A stretch of DNA of 64,000 nt from an uncultured Acidobacteriota bacterium (GTDB taxonomy: Bacteria > Acidobacteriota > Terriglobia > Bryobacterales > Bryobacteraceae). The notes under the pieces were generated by a model. It searched no databases. It was given only the letters and a program-made list of their open reading frames with translations, and was not told the DNA's origin. Shown here in pieces: positions 8,998-17,840 of this stretch (its first letter is position 1; every line of letters starts with the position of its first letter). A program made the position numbers and the translations under genes. The DNA is taken from contig CADEFT010000032.1 in NCBI GenBank assembly GCA_902826685.1, positions 30,204 through 94,203 of the forward strand, given 5' to 3'.

Positions 8998-9941
8998 GCC
9001 TGCTTGGCGGCGGCATCTTCCGCCTGAAACTGCCGCTGCCGTTCGAACTCGCCGAAGTGAACTGCTATCTGGTGCGGCTGCGCGACGGCTGGATGCTCAT
9101 CGACACCGGGCTCGATACGCCCGAATGCCACGCGGCCATCGAAACGCAAATGGCCGAGGCCGGTGTGCGGCTGAGCGAAATCCGCCTCATCCTGCTCACG
9201 CACGCGCACCCCGATCATGTCGGCGGCGCCCGCCGCCTGCTCGCGCTCACCGGCGCCGGACTGCTGATGGAGGAAGCCGAATGGCGTCACCTCGACATCG
9301 TTTCCCAGGGACCCGGATGGCTGCGCGAACCGCTCGCCCTCGGCGGCGTTCCGCCGGAGATGACGGCGCGCATCGAACAGTCCTTCGAGCAGATCCTGCC
9401 GCATTTCCAGAAGCTCACCCCCCAGCGCATTCTCCGCGACGGCGACCGCATTCAGACGGCCTTTGGCGATCTCGAAGTAGTCACCACTCCGGGCCATGCC
9501 TCCGGTCACGCCAGCCTGCGAAACGAACCCAACGCCCTCCTGTTCGCCGGCGACACCGTGCTTGAAAACATCAGCCCCAACATCAGTTGGATGCCCGGGC
9601 GCGACATGCTCGGCGAATACTTCACTTCCCTCGGCCGGGTGGACGCGATGGACGTCGAGTGGATTTTGCCGGGCCACTACGCGCCTTTCCGCGGCCATCG
9701 GGCCTGGGTCCGCCAGACGCTGGCGCATCACGAGCGCCGCTGCGCGGAGATCGTACAGGCGGTCTCGGCCGCTCCTCAAACCGCCCACCAGATCGTGGGG
9801 CGCGTTTGGCCGCGGGCGCTGGCGCCGTTCCATCACCGCTTCGCCGTGTTCGAGATTCTCGCCCACCTCGAGTATCTTCACCGCCGCGGACGCGTGCGTC
9901 CCGAGCCGGCGGCTTCCGGCGCCGCTCTGTGGCGGGTTTGA
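8991..9941 (+). CDS. MBL-fold metallo-hydrolase
   Basis: 316-residue metallo-beta-lactamase-fold protein. The metal site THAHPDHVGG is near residues 74-83, with a further ligand in TTPGHASGH, an aspartate in LLFAGDTVL and a late histidine in LPGHYAPFRGH. A C-terminal helical/winged-helix part (HHERRCAEIVQAV onward) resembles glyoxalase II/LACTB2-like hydrolases that act on thioesters or nucleic acids. The GTG start overlaps the end of lipA by 7 bases, suggesting translational coupling. The final 320 bases are antisense to the tail of the convergent rluB gene. Confidence 0.85.
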   Translation: MLSLLGGGIFRLKLPLPFELAEVNCYLVRLRDGWMLIDTGLDTPECHAAIETQMAEAGVRLSEIRLILLTHAHPDHVGGARRLLALTGAGLLMEEAEWRHLDIVSQGPGWLREPLALGGVPPEMTARIEQSFEQILPHFQKLTPQRILRDGDRIQTAFGDLEVVTTPGHASGHASLRNEPNALLFAGDTVLENISPNISWMPGRDMLGEYFTSLGRVDAMDVEWILPGHYAPFRGHRAWVRQTLAHHERRCAEIVQAVSAAPQTAHQIVGRVWPRALAPFHHRFAVFEILAHLEYLHRRGRVRPEPAASGAALWRV

Positions 9942-10698
9942 TCCACTCCACGCCCGCCAGCGCATTGACTTCCTCCCGTTCAAGCGGTCGGTACTTGCCG
10001 ATCTCCAGCTTGCCGATCGTCACCGGACCGATCGCCGTCCGCACCAGCTTCCGCACGCGGCTGCCCACCGCTTCGATCATGCGCCGCACCTGCCGGTTGC
10101 GCCCTTCGGTGAGCACCAGTTCCAGCACCGTCTTGCCCTCGTCCTGCCGTACCTGCCGGACTTCAGCGGGTCGCGTCACCCCGTCTTCCAACTCCACGCC
10201 CTGGCGCAGCCGCTCCATCTGTTCCTCGCTCAACCGGCCCGACGCTTTCACCAGGTAGGTCTTCGAAACTTTGTGATCGGGATTCATCACCCGCTCGGCG
10301 AACTGTGTATCGTTGGTCAAAATCAGCAGTCCGCTGGTGTCGAGATCCAGCCGGCCCACCGGCACCATATACTCGGGCAGGCCTTGTATCAGGTCGTAGA
10401 CCGTGGGCCTGCCATCCGGGTCCTTGTAGGTAGTCAAATAACCCTTAGGCTTGTACAGCAGGACGTACTTCTTCGGAGCGCCTTCAATCGGCTTGCCGTC
10501 GAGCGAAACCACGTCGCGATCGAGATCGATCCACTGTTCCGCCGACTGCGCCTGCTTCCCGTTCACCTCAATGCGCCCGGCGGCGATCCACTCGCGCGTT
10601 TCGGTTCGCGAACCGATTCCGGCCTTCGATAAAACGCGGTCGAGCGTCTTTAGCGGACGCTTGCCCGGATTGTGTTTGTTCCGCAACGCCATCGTCAT
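9622..10698 (-). CDS. rluB: RluB/RsuA-family rRNA pseudouridine synthase with long basic tail
   Basis: Pseudouridine synthase acting on ribosomal RNA. An S4 domain comes first (LDRVLSKAGIGSRTETREWI), then the catalytic region with the aspartate in GRLDLDTSGLLILTND and the KTYLV and GRNRQVRRM motifs. The family core ends at about residue 253, exactly where the convergent MBL gene ends (9941). Residues 254-358 are Arg/Pro/Gly-rich and are coded entirely antisense to the MBL gene. Some RluB proteins have basic tails, so it may be real and RNA-binding, but it could also be read-through after loss of the original stop. Start is ATG at 10698 or 10692. Confidence 0.85.
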   Translation of the reverse strand: MTMALRNKHNPGKRPLKTLDRVLSKAGIGSRTETREWIAAGRIEVNGKQAQSAEQWIDLDRDVVSLDGKPIEGAPKKYVLLYKPKGYLTTYKDPDGRPTVYDLIQGLPEYMVPVGRLDLDTSGLLILTNDTQFAERVMNPDHKVSKTYLVKASGRLSEEQMERLRQGVELEDGVTRPAEVRQVRQDEGKTVLELVLTEGRNRQVRRMIEAVGSRVRKLVRTAIGPVTIGKLEIGKYRPLEREEVNALAGVEWIKPATERRRKPPARDARVRGGEDTRGGRESRTRRSGDGTAPAPAAKRAPRSGGRFEERPRPPVRSPRSGARDAPASGGPRPDGRGKARSGPAKSTRRPSRPPGRGK

Positions 10699-10722
10699 TT
10701 GGTTGTGGTACCTAAATAGAGC

Positions 10723-13700
10723 ATGAAACTCCTACTCGCTTGCTTAGGGCTTTCTCTGTCCGGGACACTTTGGGCGCAGTTTGAGACCGGGGCCGTTTTG
10801 GGCACCATCCGCGACCGGAGCGAAGCTGTCATCGACGGCGCGCGTGTCACCCTCACCAGTCTGGACACAAACATCGCCGTGAGTAAAGAGTCCGACGGCA
10901 ACGGCAGCTTTGAATTCTTCAACGTTAAGCCGGGCCGCTACAAGCTCGCCGCTCAGAAAGCGGGATTCACCACCGCCGTCGCCTCCGAATTCACGGTCAA
11001 TATCAACGCCCGCCAGCGCGTGGACCTTTCGCTCGCCGTGGGCCAGGTGGCCGAATCCGTCGAAGTTACGGCGACGGTGCCGCTGGTGGAATCGGAAAGC
11101 AGCCAGCGCGGCCAGGTTGTGGAAGCGAAGAAAATCGTCGAGCTTCCACTCAACGGGCGCAATTACGCCGACCTCGCCCTGCTGTCGGCAGGTGTACGCC
11201 GTTCTTCCTACGCCGTGGCCAATCCGCCGCGCGAAGGCTCCTTCAACGTCAACGGCCAGCGAAGCACGTTCAATAACTTCCTGCTCGACGGCGTGGATAA
11301 CAACGCCTACGGCACCTCGAACCAGGGCTTTTCCAATCAGGTGACCAACCTGCCGCCGGATGCCATCACCGAATTCCGCATCGTCACCAACAACATGTCC
11401 GCCGAGTATGGACGGACTTCCGGCGCCGCCATCAACGCGTCCATGCGCAGCGGCACGAATCAGTTTCACGGCACCGCCTGGGAGTTTCTGCGTAACACCA
11501 GTTTGAACGCCGTCGGCTTTTTCAAGCCGCGCGACAACGTTAAGCCCACTCTGAAGCGCAATCAGTTCGGGTTCACCCTTGGCGGTCCCATCAAGCGCGA
11601 CCGGCTGTTCTTCTTCAGCGATTACGAAGGGTTCCGCGAGCGCACCAGTTTCCTGGTGGCCAGCACACTGCCCACGGCGGCGCAGCGGCAGGGCATCTTT
11701 CCCACGCCCGTCACCAATCCGTTGACCGGCCAGACCTACGCCGCCAACACTCCGATTCCGCGCGGCGATATGACGCCTCTCGCCCGCTTCATTCTCGACG
11801 GACTCCCGTTGCCGAACACCGCCGCGAGCCCCAACCAGTTCAACAACCTGCGCGCCGACCGGAACAACACCGACAAGATGGACGCCAAGATCGACGGCCA
11901 GATCGGCAGCCGGTTGACGGCCTTCGCCCGCGCCAGCCATCGCAAGACGAATATCTTCCAGGGGCCCGACATTCCGGGTCTGGCCGGCGGCGGCGGTAAC
12001 GGCTTCATTCGCGTGCTGAATCAGCAACTCGCCTTTGGCGCCACGTGGATGACCACGCCCACGTCGCTGCTCGAATTCCGCATGGGCTTATCCCGTACTC
12101 GCGCGGGCAAGGAACCGCCTTATATCGGCGGCGCCAGCATGCGCGACCTGTTCGGCATTCCCGGACTTTCCGAAGACAAGCGGCTCACCGGCGGCATCAC
12201 AGCGCAGGACGTGACGGGCTTCACGCAGTTCGGCCGCCAGGCGACCAATCCGCAATGGCAGCATCCGTTTCTCTACAACCCGCGCGTGAACTACTCGCAG
12301 GTTCTTGGCAAACACTCCTTGAAAGCAGGCTGGGAGCACCAGAGAGTTCACACCGAGATTCAGGACGTCAATCCTCTTTATGGGAACGATTTCTATCAGG
12401 GCAACTTCACCGGCAACGTGCTGGCCGATTTCATGTTCGGCATTCGCAGCCGTTACGCTCTGACGAACTTCTTCATTGCCCAATACCGCCAGGTGGGCCA
12501 CATGGCCTATGTTCAGGACGATTTCAAAATCACGCCGAAGCTTACCTTGAACCTGGGCGCGCGCTATGAATATTTCACGCCGCAGTGGGAAGCGGATAAC
12601 CGGCTCACCAACTATGATCCGGTTTCGAACCGCCTGGTCGCGGCCTCCAGCGGCTCGGTGGCCAATCGCGCACAGGTCAACCCGGATCGCAATAACTTTG
12701 CGCCCCGCATCGGCTTCGCCTATGCCATGGATTCCAAAACCGCCATCCGCAGCGGCTACGGCGTCAGCTACATCCATTTCAACCGGTCCGGAGGCGGCAA
12801 CGTTCTGGCCATCAACGGGCCGCAGGTGGTCAACGCCGTGGTCAATCAACGGCCGGGCGAAGCGGGATTCCGCACCTTGGATCAGGGTTATCCCGCCGGG
12901 CTCACCGATCCGGATAAGTTCAATCCGCTCGCTTCCAACATCAGTTACATGCCTCGCGATCTGCGCACCGGCTATGTGCAGAACTGGTTTCTCTCCGTGC
13001 AGCGGGAGATCTTCAAAAATACGCTGGTCGATGTCGCCTACGTCGGCAATCGCAGCAACAAGCTGATTCTGTTTGCCGACTACAATCAGGCGCGGCCGAA
13101 TGCGCCAGGCGAGAATACGGCGCTGCAACTCCGCCGCCCGATCCGCGAGTTCGCCGCCATCACTCTCAGTTGCCCGTGTGGATGGGCCAACTACAACGCC
13201 CTGCAGATGAAGTTCGAGCGCCGTTTCTCCGATGGTTTGTCTTTCCTCAATTCGTTCACCTGGTCGAAGGCGATGGATAACGTGGGCCAGGCGCTTGAGG
13301 ATCAGGGCAACGGCAACCGTTCGAGCCCGCAGAATTACTACAACCTGCGCGCCGAAAAAGGACCTTCGGGCTTTGACCAGCGGCTGAACAATACCACCAG
13401 CGTGGTGTGGGAAGTACCGTTCGGCAAGGGGCGCCGCTTCGGCTCCGGTATGGGCGCCGCCGGCGATGCCGTGCTTGGTGGATGGCAAATCAGCGCCATC
13501 AACACCATGGCCAGCGGCGAGCCGATGAACCTGCTGTACTCTCCCACCGCCGCGTTTCAGGTCTCCGATATCGGCTCCGATTGGCGCGGCGCCATCAGCT
13601 ACCGCCCGAACGTAACGGGAAATCCGCGCGATTTCGGCGGCGCTTCCGTCGATAAGACACGCTTCCTGAATCCAGCCATGGTCAGTGCGCCAACCGATCC

Positions 13701-13962
13701 CAGCCAGCCGTTTGGCAACGCCGGCCGCAATGCCATTTATGGGCCCGGTTTCTTCCAGCTCGACACCAACGTGCAGAAGACGTTCCGTGTCACCGAGCGG
13801 TTCAGCGTTCAATTCCGGTCTGAGTTTTTCAATCTGCTGAACAAGACCAACATGCGTTCGGATTCGGCCAATCGCGTCAACCGGTCCAACGCGCTGTTCG
13901 GTTTGTTCGGAGCGACCTATCCGGCGCGCCAGGCGCAGTTTGCGCTGAAATTGATTTTTTGA
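10723..13962 (+). CDS. TonB-dependent receptor with carboxypeptidase-like regulatory domain
   Basis: 1079-residue outer-membrane protein. A signal peptide (MKLLLACLGLSLSGTLWAQ) is followed by a carboxypeptidase-like beta-sandwich (about residues 25-105), a plug region with NGQRSTFNNFLLDGVDNN, and a long beta-barrel ending in the aromatic C-terminus LKLIF. This is the Oar-like receptor type abundant in Acidobacteria, thought to import large carbohydrates or peptides. The substrate cannot be inferred, and no SusD-like or hydrolase partner adjoins. The start lies only 24 bases from the divergent rluB start, so the promoters must overlap the neighbouring 5' ends. Confidence 0.9.
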   Translation: MKLLLACLGLSLSGTLWAQFETGAVLGTIRDRSEAVIDGARVTLTSLDTNIAVSKESDGNGSFEFFNVKPGRYKLAAQKAGFTTAVASEFTVNINARQRVDLSLAVGQVAESVEVTATVPLVESESSQRGQVVEAKKIVELPLNGRNYADLALLSAGVRRSSYAVANPPREGSFNVNGQRSTFNNFLLDGVDNNAYGTSNQGFSNQVTNLPPDAITEFRIVTNNMSAEYGRTSGAAINASMRSGTNQFHGTAWEFLRNTSLNAVGFFKPRDNVKPTLKRNQFGFTLGGPIKRDRLFFFSDYEGFRERTSFLVASTLPTAAQRQGIFPTPVTNPLTGQTYAANTPIPRGDMTPLARFILDGLPLPNTAASPNQFNNLRADRNNTDKMDAKIDGQIGSRLTAFARASHRKTNIFQGPDIPGLAGGGGNGFIRVLNQQLAFGATWMTTPTSLLEFRMGLSRTRAGKEPPYIGGASMRDLFGIPGLSEDKRLTGGITAQDVTGFTQFGRQATNPQWQHPFLYNPRVNYSQVLGKHSLKAGWEHQRVHTEIQDVNPLYGNDFYQGNFTGNVLADFMFGIRSRYALTNFFIAQYRQVGHMAYVQDDFKITPKLTLNLGARYEYFTPQWEADNRLTNYDPVSNRLVAASSGSVANRAQVNPDRNNFAPRIGFAYAMDSKTAIRSGYGVSYIHFNRSGGGNVLAINGPQVVNAVVNQRPGEAGFRTLDQGYPAGLTDPDKFNPLASNISYMPRDLRTGYVQNWFLSVQREIFKNTLVDVAYVGNRSNKLILFADYNQARPNAPGENTALQLRRPIREFAAITLSCPCGWANYNALQMKFERRFSDGLSFLNSFTWSKAMDNVGQALEDQGNGNRSSPQNYYNLRAEKGPSGFDQRLNNTTSVVWEVPFGKGRRFGSGMGAAGDAVLGGWQISAINTMASGEPMNLLYSPTAAFQVSDIGSDWRGAISYRPNVTGNPRDFGGASVDKTRFLNPAMVSAPTDPSQPFGNAGRNAIYGPGFFQLDTNVQKTFRVTERFSVQFRSEFFNLLNKTNMRSDSANRVNRSNALFGLFGATYPARQAQFALKLIF

Positions 13963-13984
13963 GTCGGGCCATGGCGCTCCGCCA

Positions 13985-15181
13985 TCACCTTGCGAACCGG
14001 TATATCTCCGCGTCCGGATCCTTCTTCCCCAGAAACAAGTTGGTCAGAATCCGCGCAGCCGTCGTACTGAAAGTGATGCCGTTGCCGCCGAAGCCGAGCG
14101 CGAAGTATCCGCGTGGAAACGGCTCGTATTTTCCGATATACGCGAGGCCGTCCCTGGTCGCTCCGAACGTCCCGGCCCATTCAAAAGCCGGCTCGATCCG
14201 GGCCCGCGGGAACACGGTTCGGAACCGTTCCATCAGCCGCTTCGCCTTGCGTGGCACGCGGGCATCGCGACGCGCCGGATCGAGGGTGTCATCGTCTTCG
14301 CCGCCGACCAGAATGCGGCGATCCGATGTGGTCCTCGAGTAGAGGTACGCCTTGCCCGTTTCCCAAAGGAGCGACCGGCCACGCCACCAGTCAAGGTCTG
14401 GGACCGGTTCCGTCACCAGCGCGTATGTGCTCGACAACTTCACCAATCCACCGGGTAGGATCGGCTTCGTCTCGTAGCCGGTGGCGAAAAAAACGGCACG
14501 GGCGCGCACGGAGACGCCTCGCGCCGTTGCCGCTCTGATGCCGGTGCGCGAGAGTTCATAGCCCAGAACGCCGGTGCGATCGAATACGCGGCATCCACCA
14601 CGGCTGACGCAGAAATCGAGAAGCTGGTGCGTCAGACGGTAAGGGTCGCATTCGGCGGCCACCGCGGAACGGATCGCCGCCTCGCGTGGAATTCCATAGT
14701 GACGGGTCAACTCGTTCCGGGTCACCCATTCGACGGCCAGGCCCGCCGCGCACCTTGAATCAAACTCCCGGCGCAGCTTCGGCACGGCGCGCGGCGACCG
14801 CGCCAGCAATAGACTCGGCCGGCGCGCGAAGCCGCAGGTGCCAGCGGCCAGATCGCTCAACTCCTCGATCGCTTCCACACCCAACTGGTAGGCGCGTCTG
14901 GCATGATCGCGGCCTCGCGTTTGCTCCAGCTCATGCAGCGGCGTATCGATCTCGTACTGCAGCAGTCCTGTGCTGGCGCTGGTGCTGCCGTGCCCGATGT
15001 CGCGCCTGTCGAGCACGACGCAGTCGACGCCGGCGCTCACCAGCCGATGTGCCATCAGGGCACCGGTGATCCCGCCGCCAACGATGAGCGCGCCGGTCCC
15101 TATACCGTTCTTCAGCGGCGGATACGTGCGCAGGAGGCCGTTCTTCACGGTCCAGAAGGGAAGGTCCGATCGTAAGTCCAA
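13985..15181 (-). CDS. FAD-dependent oxidoreductase (DAO/glycine oxidase family)
   Basis: 398-residue flavoprotein of the DadA/DAO family. The FAD Rossmann motif is GALIVGGGITGALMAHRL near residues 30-47, followed by LDRRDIGHGSTSASTGLLQ, where the SxAS segment contacts flavin. The C-terminal GFGGNGITFS is the second FAD signature. Such enzymes oxidise amines or amino acids, and the natural substrate is unknown here. The start is TTG at 15181; the reading MDLRSDLPFW..KNGLL matches the usual N-terminus of this subfamily, so a rare start codon is more likely than a later start. It is convergent with the TonB receptor gene. Confidence 0.83.
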   Translation of the reverse strand: MDLRSDLPFWTVKNGLLRTYPPLKNGIGTGALIVGGGITGALMAHRLVSAGVDCVVLDRRDIGHGSTSASTGLLQYEIDTPLHELEQTRGRDHARRAYQLGVEAIEELSDLAAGTCGFARRPSLLLARSPRAVPKLRREFDSRCAAGLAVEWVTRNELTRHYGIPREAAIRSAVAAECDPYRLTHQLLDFCVSRGGCRVFDRTGVLGYELSRTGIRAATARGVSVRARAVFFATGYETKPILPGGLVKLSSTYALVTEPVPDLDWWRGRSLLWETGKAYLYSRTTSDRRILVGGEDDDTLDPARRDARVPRKAKRLMERFRTVFPRARIEPAFEWAGTFGATRDGLAYIGKYEPFPRGYFALGFGGNGITFSTTAARILTNLFLGKKDPDAEIYRFAR

Positions 15182-15361
15182 AGGAAGCTCTTACGCATTG
15201 ACACGCCGGCCCGGGTCTGCTGTTTCCTTGCCGGGCGATAAAATGGCGGAATCGGATTCCTATTTCTGCTAACGCTTGCGCTCCCGGCCGCCGGTCAAGA
15301 TCCGGCCACACTGGTTCGGATCGTACCTCTTGACGCGACGGTCCATCACGTACAGGGCATT

Positions 15362-16009
15362 GTGGTGGAGGGCCGCCGCCTATGGGTCACGGCCGTCGAT
15401 GCGCCCGCCAAACGAGGTCTGCTGCACGAGTTCCTACTGCCGGCCACCGGGTCCGCGAAGCTGGTGCGTACCATCGAAATCGGGCGCGGCGAGCGGTTTC
15501 ATCCAGGTGGCTTTTCCGCCGATCGAAGCTCGCTGTGGATTCCCATCGCCGAGTACCGGCGCCAGTCTTCGGCCATTGTCGAACGCCGCAACAAGAAGAC
15601 TCTCGCCGTGGAATCGGAGTTTGAAGTGCCGGATCACATCGGATGTCTCGCCGCCGCCAAGGGCCGGCTTTACGGAGGAAATTGGGATAGCCGCCAGATC
15701 TACGAATGGGACTTCAAGGGCCGCCTCATTCAAAAACGCGACAATTCCACCGGCAATTCCTTCCAGGACATCAAGCTTACCGGCGGCAAGCTGGTGGGCG
15801 GCGGATTCACCACCACCGGGCCGGCCATCGATTGGATCGATCCGGTCACCCTCAAGCTGCTGCACCGCATTCCCGCCGGCAAGACCGATCGCGGCGTGCC
15901 CTTCACACGCGAAGGCCTGGACCTTCACGGAGACCGGCTCTACCTGCTGCCCGAAGACGACCCCAGCCGGCTGTTCCTTTTCCGGTCGCCGATGCTAAAC
16001 TTCCGTTGA
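15362..16009 (+). CDS. Secreted beta-propeller-like protein (DUF6454-like)
   Basis: At least 215 residues of a repeat protein with propeller-like strands: RLWVTAVDAPAKRGLL, GERFHPGGFSADRSSLWIPI, DHIGCLAAAKGRLYGGNWD, LDLHGDRLYLLPED. The nearest family I recall is DUF6454; no enzymatic function is known to me. The first canonical start in frame is the GTG at 15362, but coding clearly continues upstream to 15242 and includes a convincing signal peptide (GIGFLFLLTLALPAAGQ) without any ATG, GTG or TTG. The N-terminus is therefore either started at a rare codon (ATC at 15251) or disrupted by a one-base deletion after the out-of-frame ATG at 15243. The stop TGA overlaps the ATG of the radical-SAM gene. 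Confidence 0.6.
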   Translation: MVEGRRLWVTAVDAPAKRGLLHEFLLPATGSAKLVRTIEIGRGERFHPGGFSADRSSLWIPIAEYRRQSSAIVERRNKKTLAVESEFEVPDHIGCLAAAKGRLYGGNWDSRQIYEWDFKGRLIQKRDNSTGNSFQDIKLTGGKLVGGGFTTTGPAIDWIDPVTLKLLHRIPAGKTDRGVPFTREGLDLHGDRLYLLPEDDPSRLFLFRSPMLNFR

Positions 16010-17778
16010 TGTCTACGCCGCGCGAAGGTGGATATCCGATCGTAATTACCGCGCCCTTGACCGAGACGGTCGATCACGCGGGCTACTTCATTCAAATGAC
16101 CATGGCCTCCCTGCCGGTGTGGCTTGAAGGCATTCTCAACAGCAAGTATCCGAAGTGGCGGCAGGTGGAGTATAACGACGACGGCTCGGCGCGCTATATG
16201 CCGGCCGGCGTGCGCACGCTTGAAGCTTCGCTGCTGCGCGAGTTTCCGGCCGATGACGTGGTCTGCTGCTTCCCCGGCGATCTGGGGAAATTCATCGGAT
16301 CGCGCACGCGCGTGGTCGCCGCTTCGACTCACAATCCGCTGGGCGTCACTTTCGCGGCGGGCGTTTACACGTCGATCTTCGGTTCCTCGCGGGAACCGAT
16401 TAATTCGCATTATTCAAAGAAAATGTTCGCCGCGATTCAGGCGAGCCCGCACCGGTCGAACTTCAAAGTGATTGTCGGCGGCTCCGGCGGATGGCAGATC
16501 CTTCAGACCAATGCCTTTGAGCCGCTGGGTGTCGATTGCGTCGTGGAAGGGCGCAGCGAATCGACTGAAACCATCGAGCTGTTCCACAAAGCGATGCGGG
16601 GCGAGGCGCTGCCGCGGACCATCGAAGTGAAGCATCCGGCCGGGGCCGACGGAATCCTGGTGCCTTTGAAGCGCACCACGTTCGGCGTCATCGAAATGAC
16701 CACCGGGTGCGGACGCCGCTGCCGGTTCTGCGTGCCCGATCTCAATCCGCAGATCGACATTCCCAAAGACAAAATCATGGAGGGAGTTCGCGCCAACGTC
16801 GCCGGCGGAAACCGCCAGATTTCGCTCGCCACCGAGGACATGTTCATCTGGGGCCAGGTCCACACCGATACGCCTTTTTATTTCCCGAACCGGGAAGCGC
16901 TGCTCGACCTCTATTCGAGCATCGTGAATACGCCGGGAGTCGAACAGCATCTGTTGAGCCATTCCACCATGGCCCCGGCCGTCGTCGATCCGCTGTTGAT
17001 CGAGAAGCTCACCGCCACGCTGATCGACAAGAGCCCCATCCATCTGCCGATGTACAGCCGGCATCCGAAGAAGAAAATCTTGTCGCCGCTTATCGGGCTC
17101 GAAACCGGATCGGTCCCCATGGCCAGACAGATCATGCCCACCAAAGGCGTGCCGTTTCCGGTGGAAGACTGGCCCAGCGTGTTCCTGGAAGGGCTGACCA
17201 TCATGAACCGGAACAACTGGTTCCCGGCGGTTACGCTCATCGTGGGCAGCCCGGGTGAAACCGATCAAGACGTCCAGGCCACGCTCGATCTCATCTACGA
17301 AGCCGAGCGCCGCGGCCTGTTCGCCTTCTTCATCCCGTCCATCTTCACGCCCCTGCACGACACGCGCATGGCCGATCAGAAGGGCGTTACCGAGACGCGG
17401 CAGCTTACGCCGCTGCAGTGGCAATTGATCATGAAGTGCTGGAAGATGAACCTGCGGCCGGGCAACTATAGCTGGTGGGCGCCGATGGTGTGGCGCTTCG
17501 GAGCCATCGGCGTCTGGTTGTGGAAGCTGCGCAAGATCAATGGACCCGCCTTCACCTGGCCGCTGCTGATGTTCGCCAGCGCGCTGCCGGAAAAATGGAT
17601 GGCCAAGATGGGCCGGATCTACTTCGGCCAACCGATGCGGCTCAAGTCCCGCAAGGAGCTTCTAGCCGACATCAAGCCCCAGTTCTGGAAACACCTGCGC
17701 CCCGACAATGGCGACCTGCCGGAAGGATGGAATGCCGGAGCGGCCAAGGCGGCGGCTGCTTTGAAGGTTGTGTCGTGA
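16009..17778 (+). CDS. Radical-SAM protein with B12-binding-like N-terminal domain
   Basis: 589 residues. The radical-SAM cluster motif CGRRCRFC (C234, C238, C241) opens a TIM-barrel with GLETGSVPMARQIM and the SPGETDQDV segment. The first 200 residues have a Rossmann-like layout typical of B12-binding radical-SAM proteins (VVAASTHNPLG, KVIVGGSGGW), but I see no DxHxxG cobalamin motif, so cobalamin binding is uncertain. The C-terminus has a Trp-rich stretch (WWAPMVWRFGAIGVWLW) that could touch membrane. The ATG overlaps the stop of the propeller gene (TGATG), implying coupled translation. The substrate is unknown; B12 radical-SAM enzymes often methylate or rearrange lipids and cofactors. Confidence 0.8.
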   Translation: MSTPREGGYPIVITAPLTETVDHAGYFIQMTMASLPVWLEGILNSKYPKWRQVEYNDDGSARYMPAGVRTLEASLLREFPADDVVCCFPGDLGKFIGSRTRVVAASTHNPLGVTFAAGVYTSIFGSSREPINSHYSKKMFAAIQASPHRSNFKVIVGGSGGWQILQTNAFEPLGVDCVVEGRSESTETIELFHKAMRGEALPRTIEVKHPAGADGILVPLKRTTFGVIEMTTGCGRRCRFCVPDLNPQIDIPKDKIMEGVRANVAGGNRQISLATEDMFIWGQVHTDTPFYFPNREALLDLYSSIVNTPGVEQHLLSHSTMAPAVVDPLLIEKLTATLIDKSPIHLPMYSRHPKKKILSPLIGLETGSVPMARQIMPTKGVPFPVEDWPSVFLEGLTIMNRNNWFPAVTLIVGSPGETDQDVQATLDLIYEAERRGLFAFFIPSIFTPLHDTRMADQKGVTETRQLTPLQWQLIMKCWKMNLRPGNYSWWAPMVWRFGAIGVWLWKLRKINGPAFTWPLLMFASALPEKWMAKMGRIYFGQPMRLKSRKELLADIKPQFWKHLRPDNGDLPEGWNAGAAKAAAALKVVS

Positions 17779-17785
17779 ATTAGCG

Positions 17786-17817
17786 CTCGTTTTGATAACG
17801 AGTTGCGGCATAAGCCG
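17786..17817. promoter_or_regulatory. Two adjacent palindromes before the LysR gene
   Basis: CTCGTT-N5-AACGAG (17786-17802) is a perfect inverted repeat with 6-base arms. Three bases later CGGC-ATAA-GCCG (17806-17817) forms a second one. They fill the 62-base gap between the radical-SAM stop and the LysR start. They could be an operator for LysR autoregulation or a weak hairpin terminator; there is no T-tract, which favours an operator. Confidence 0.4.
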
Positions 17818-17840
17818 TTCTAATGATAGTCTGGGCCTGA

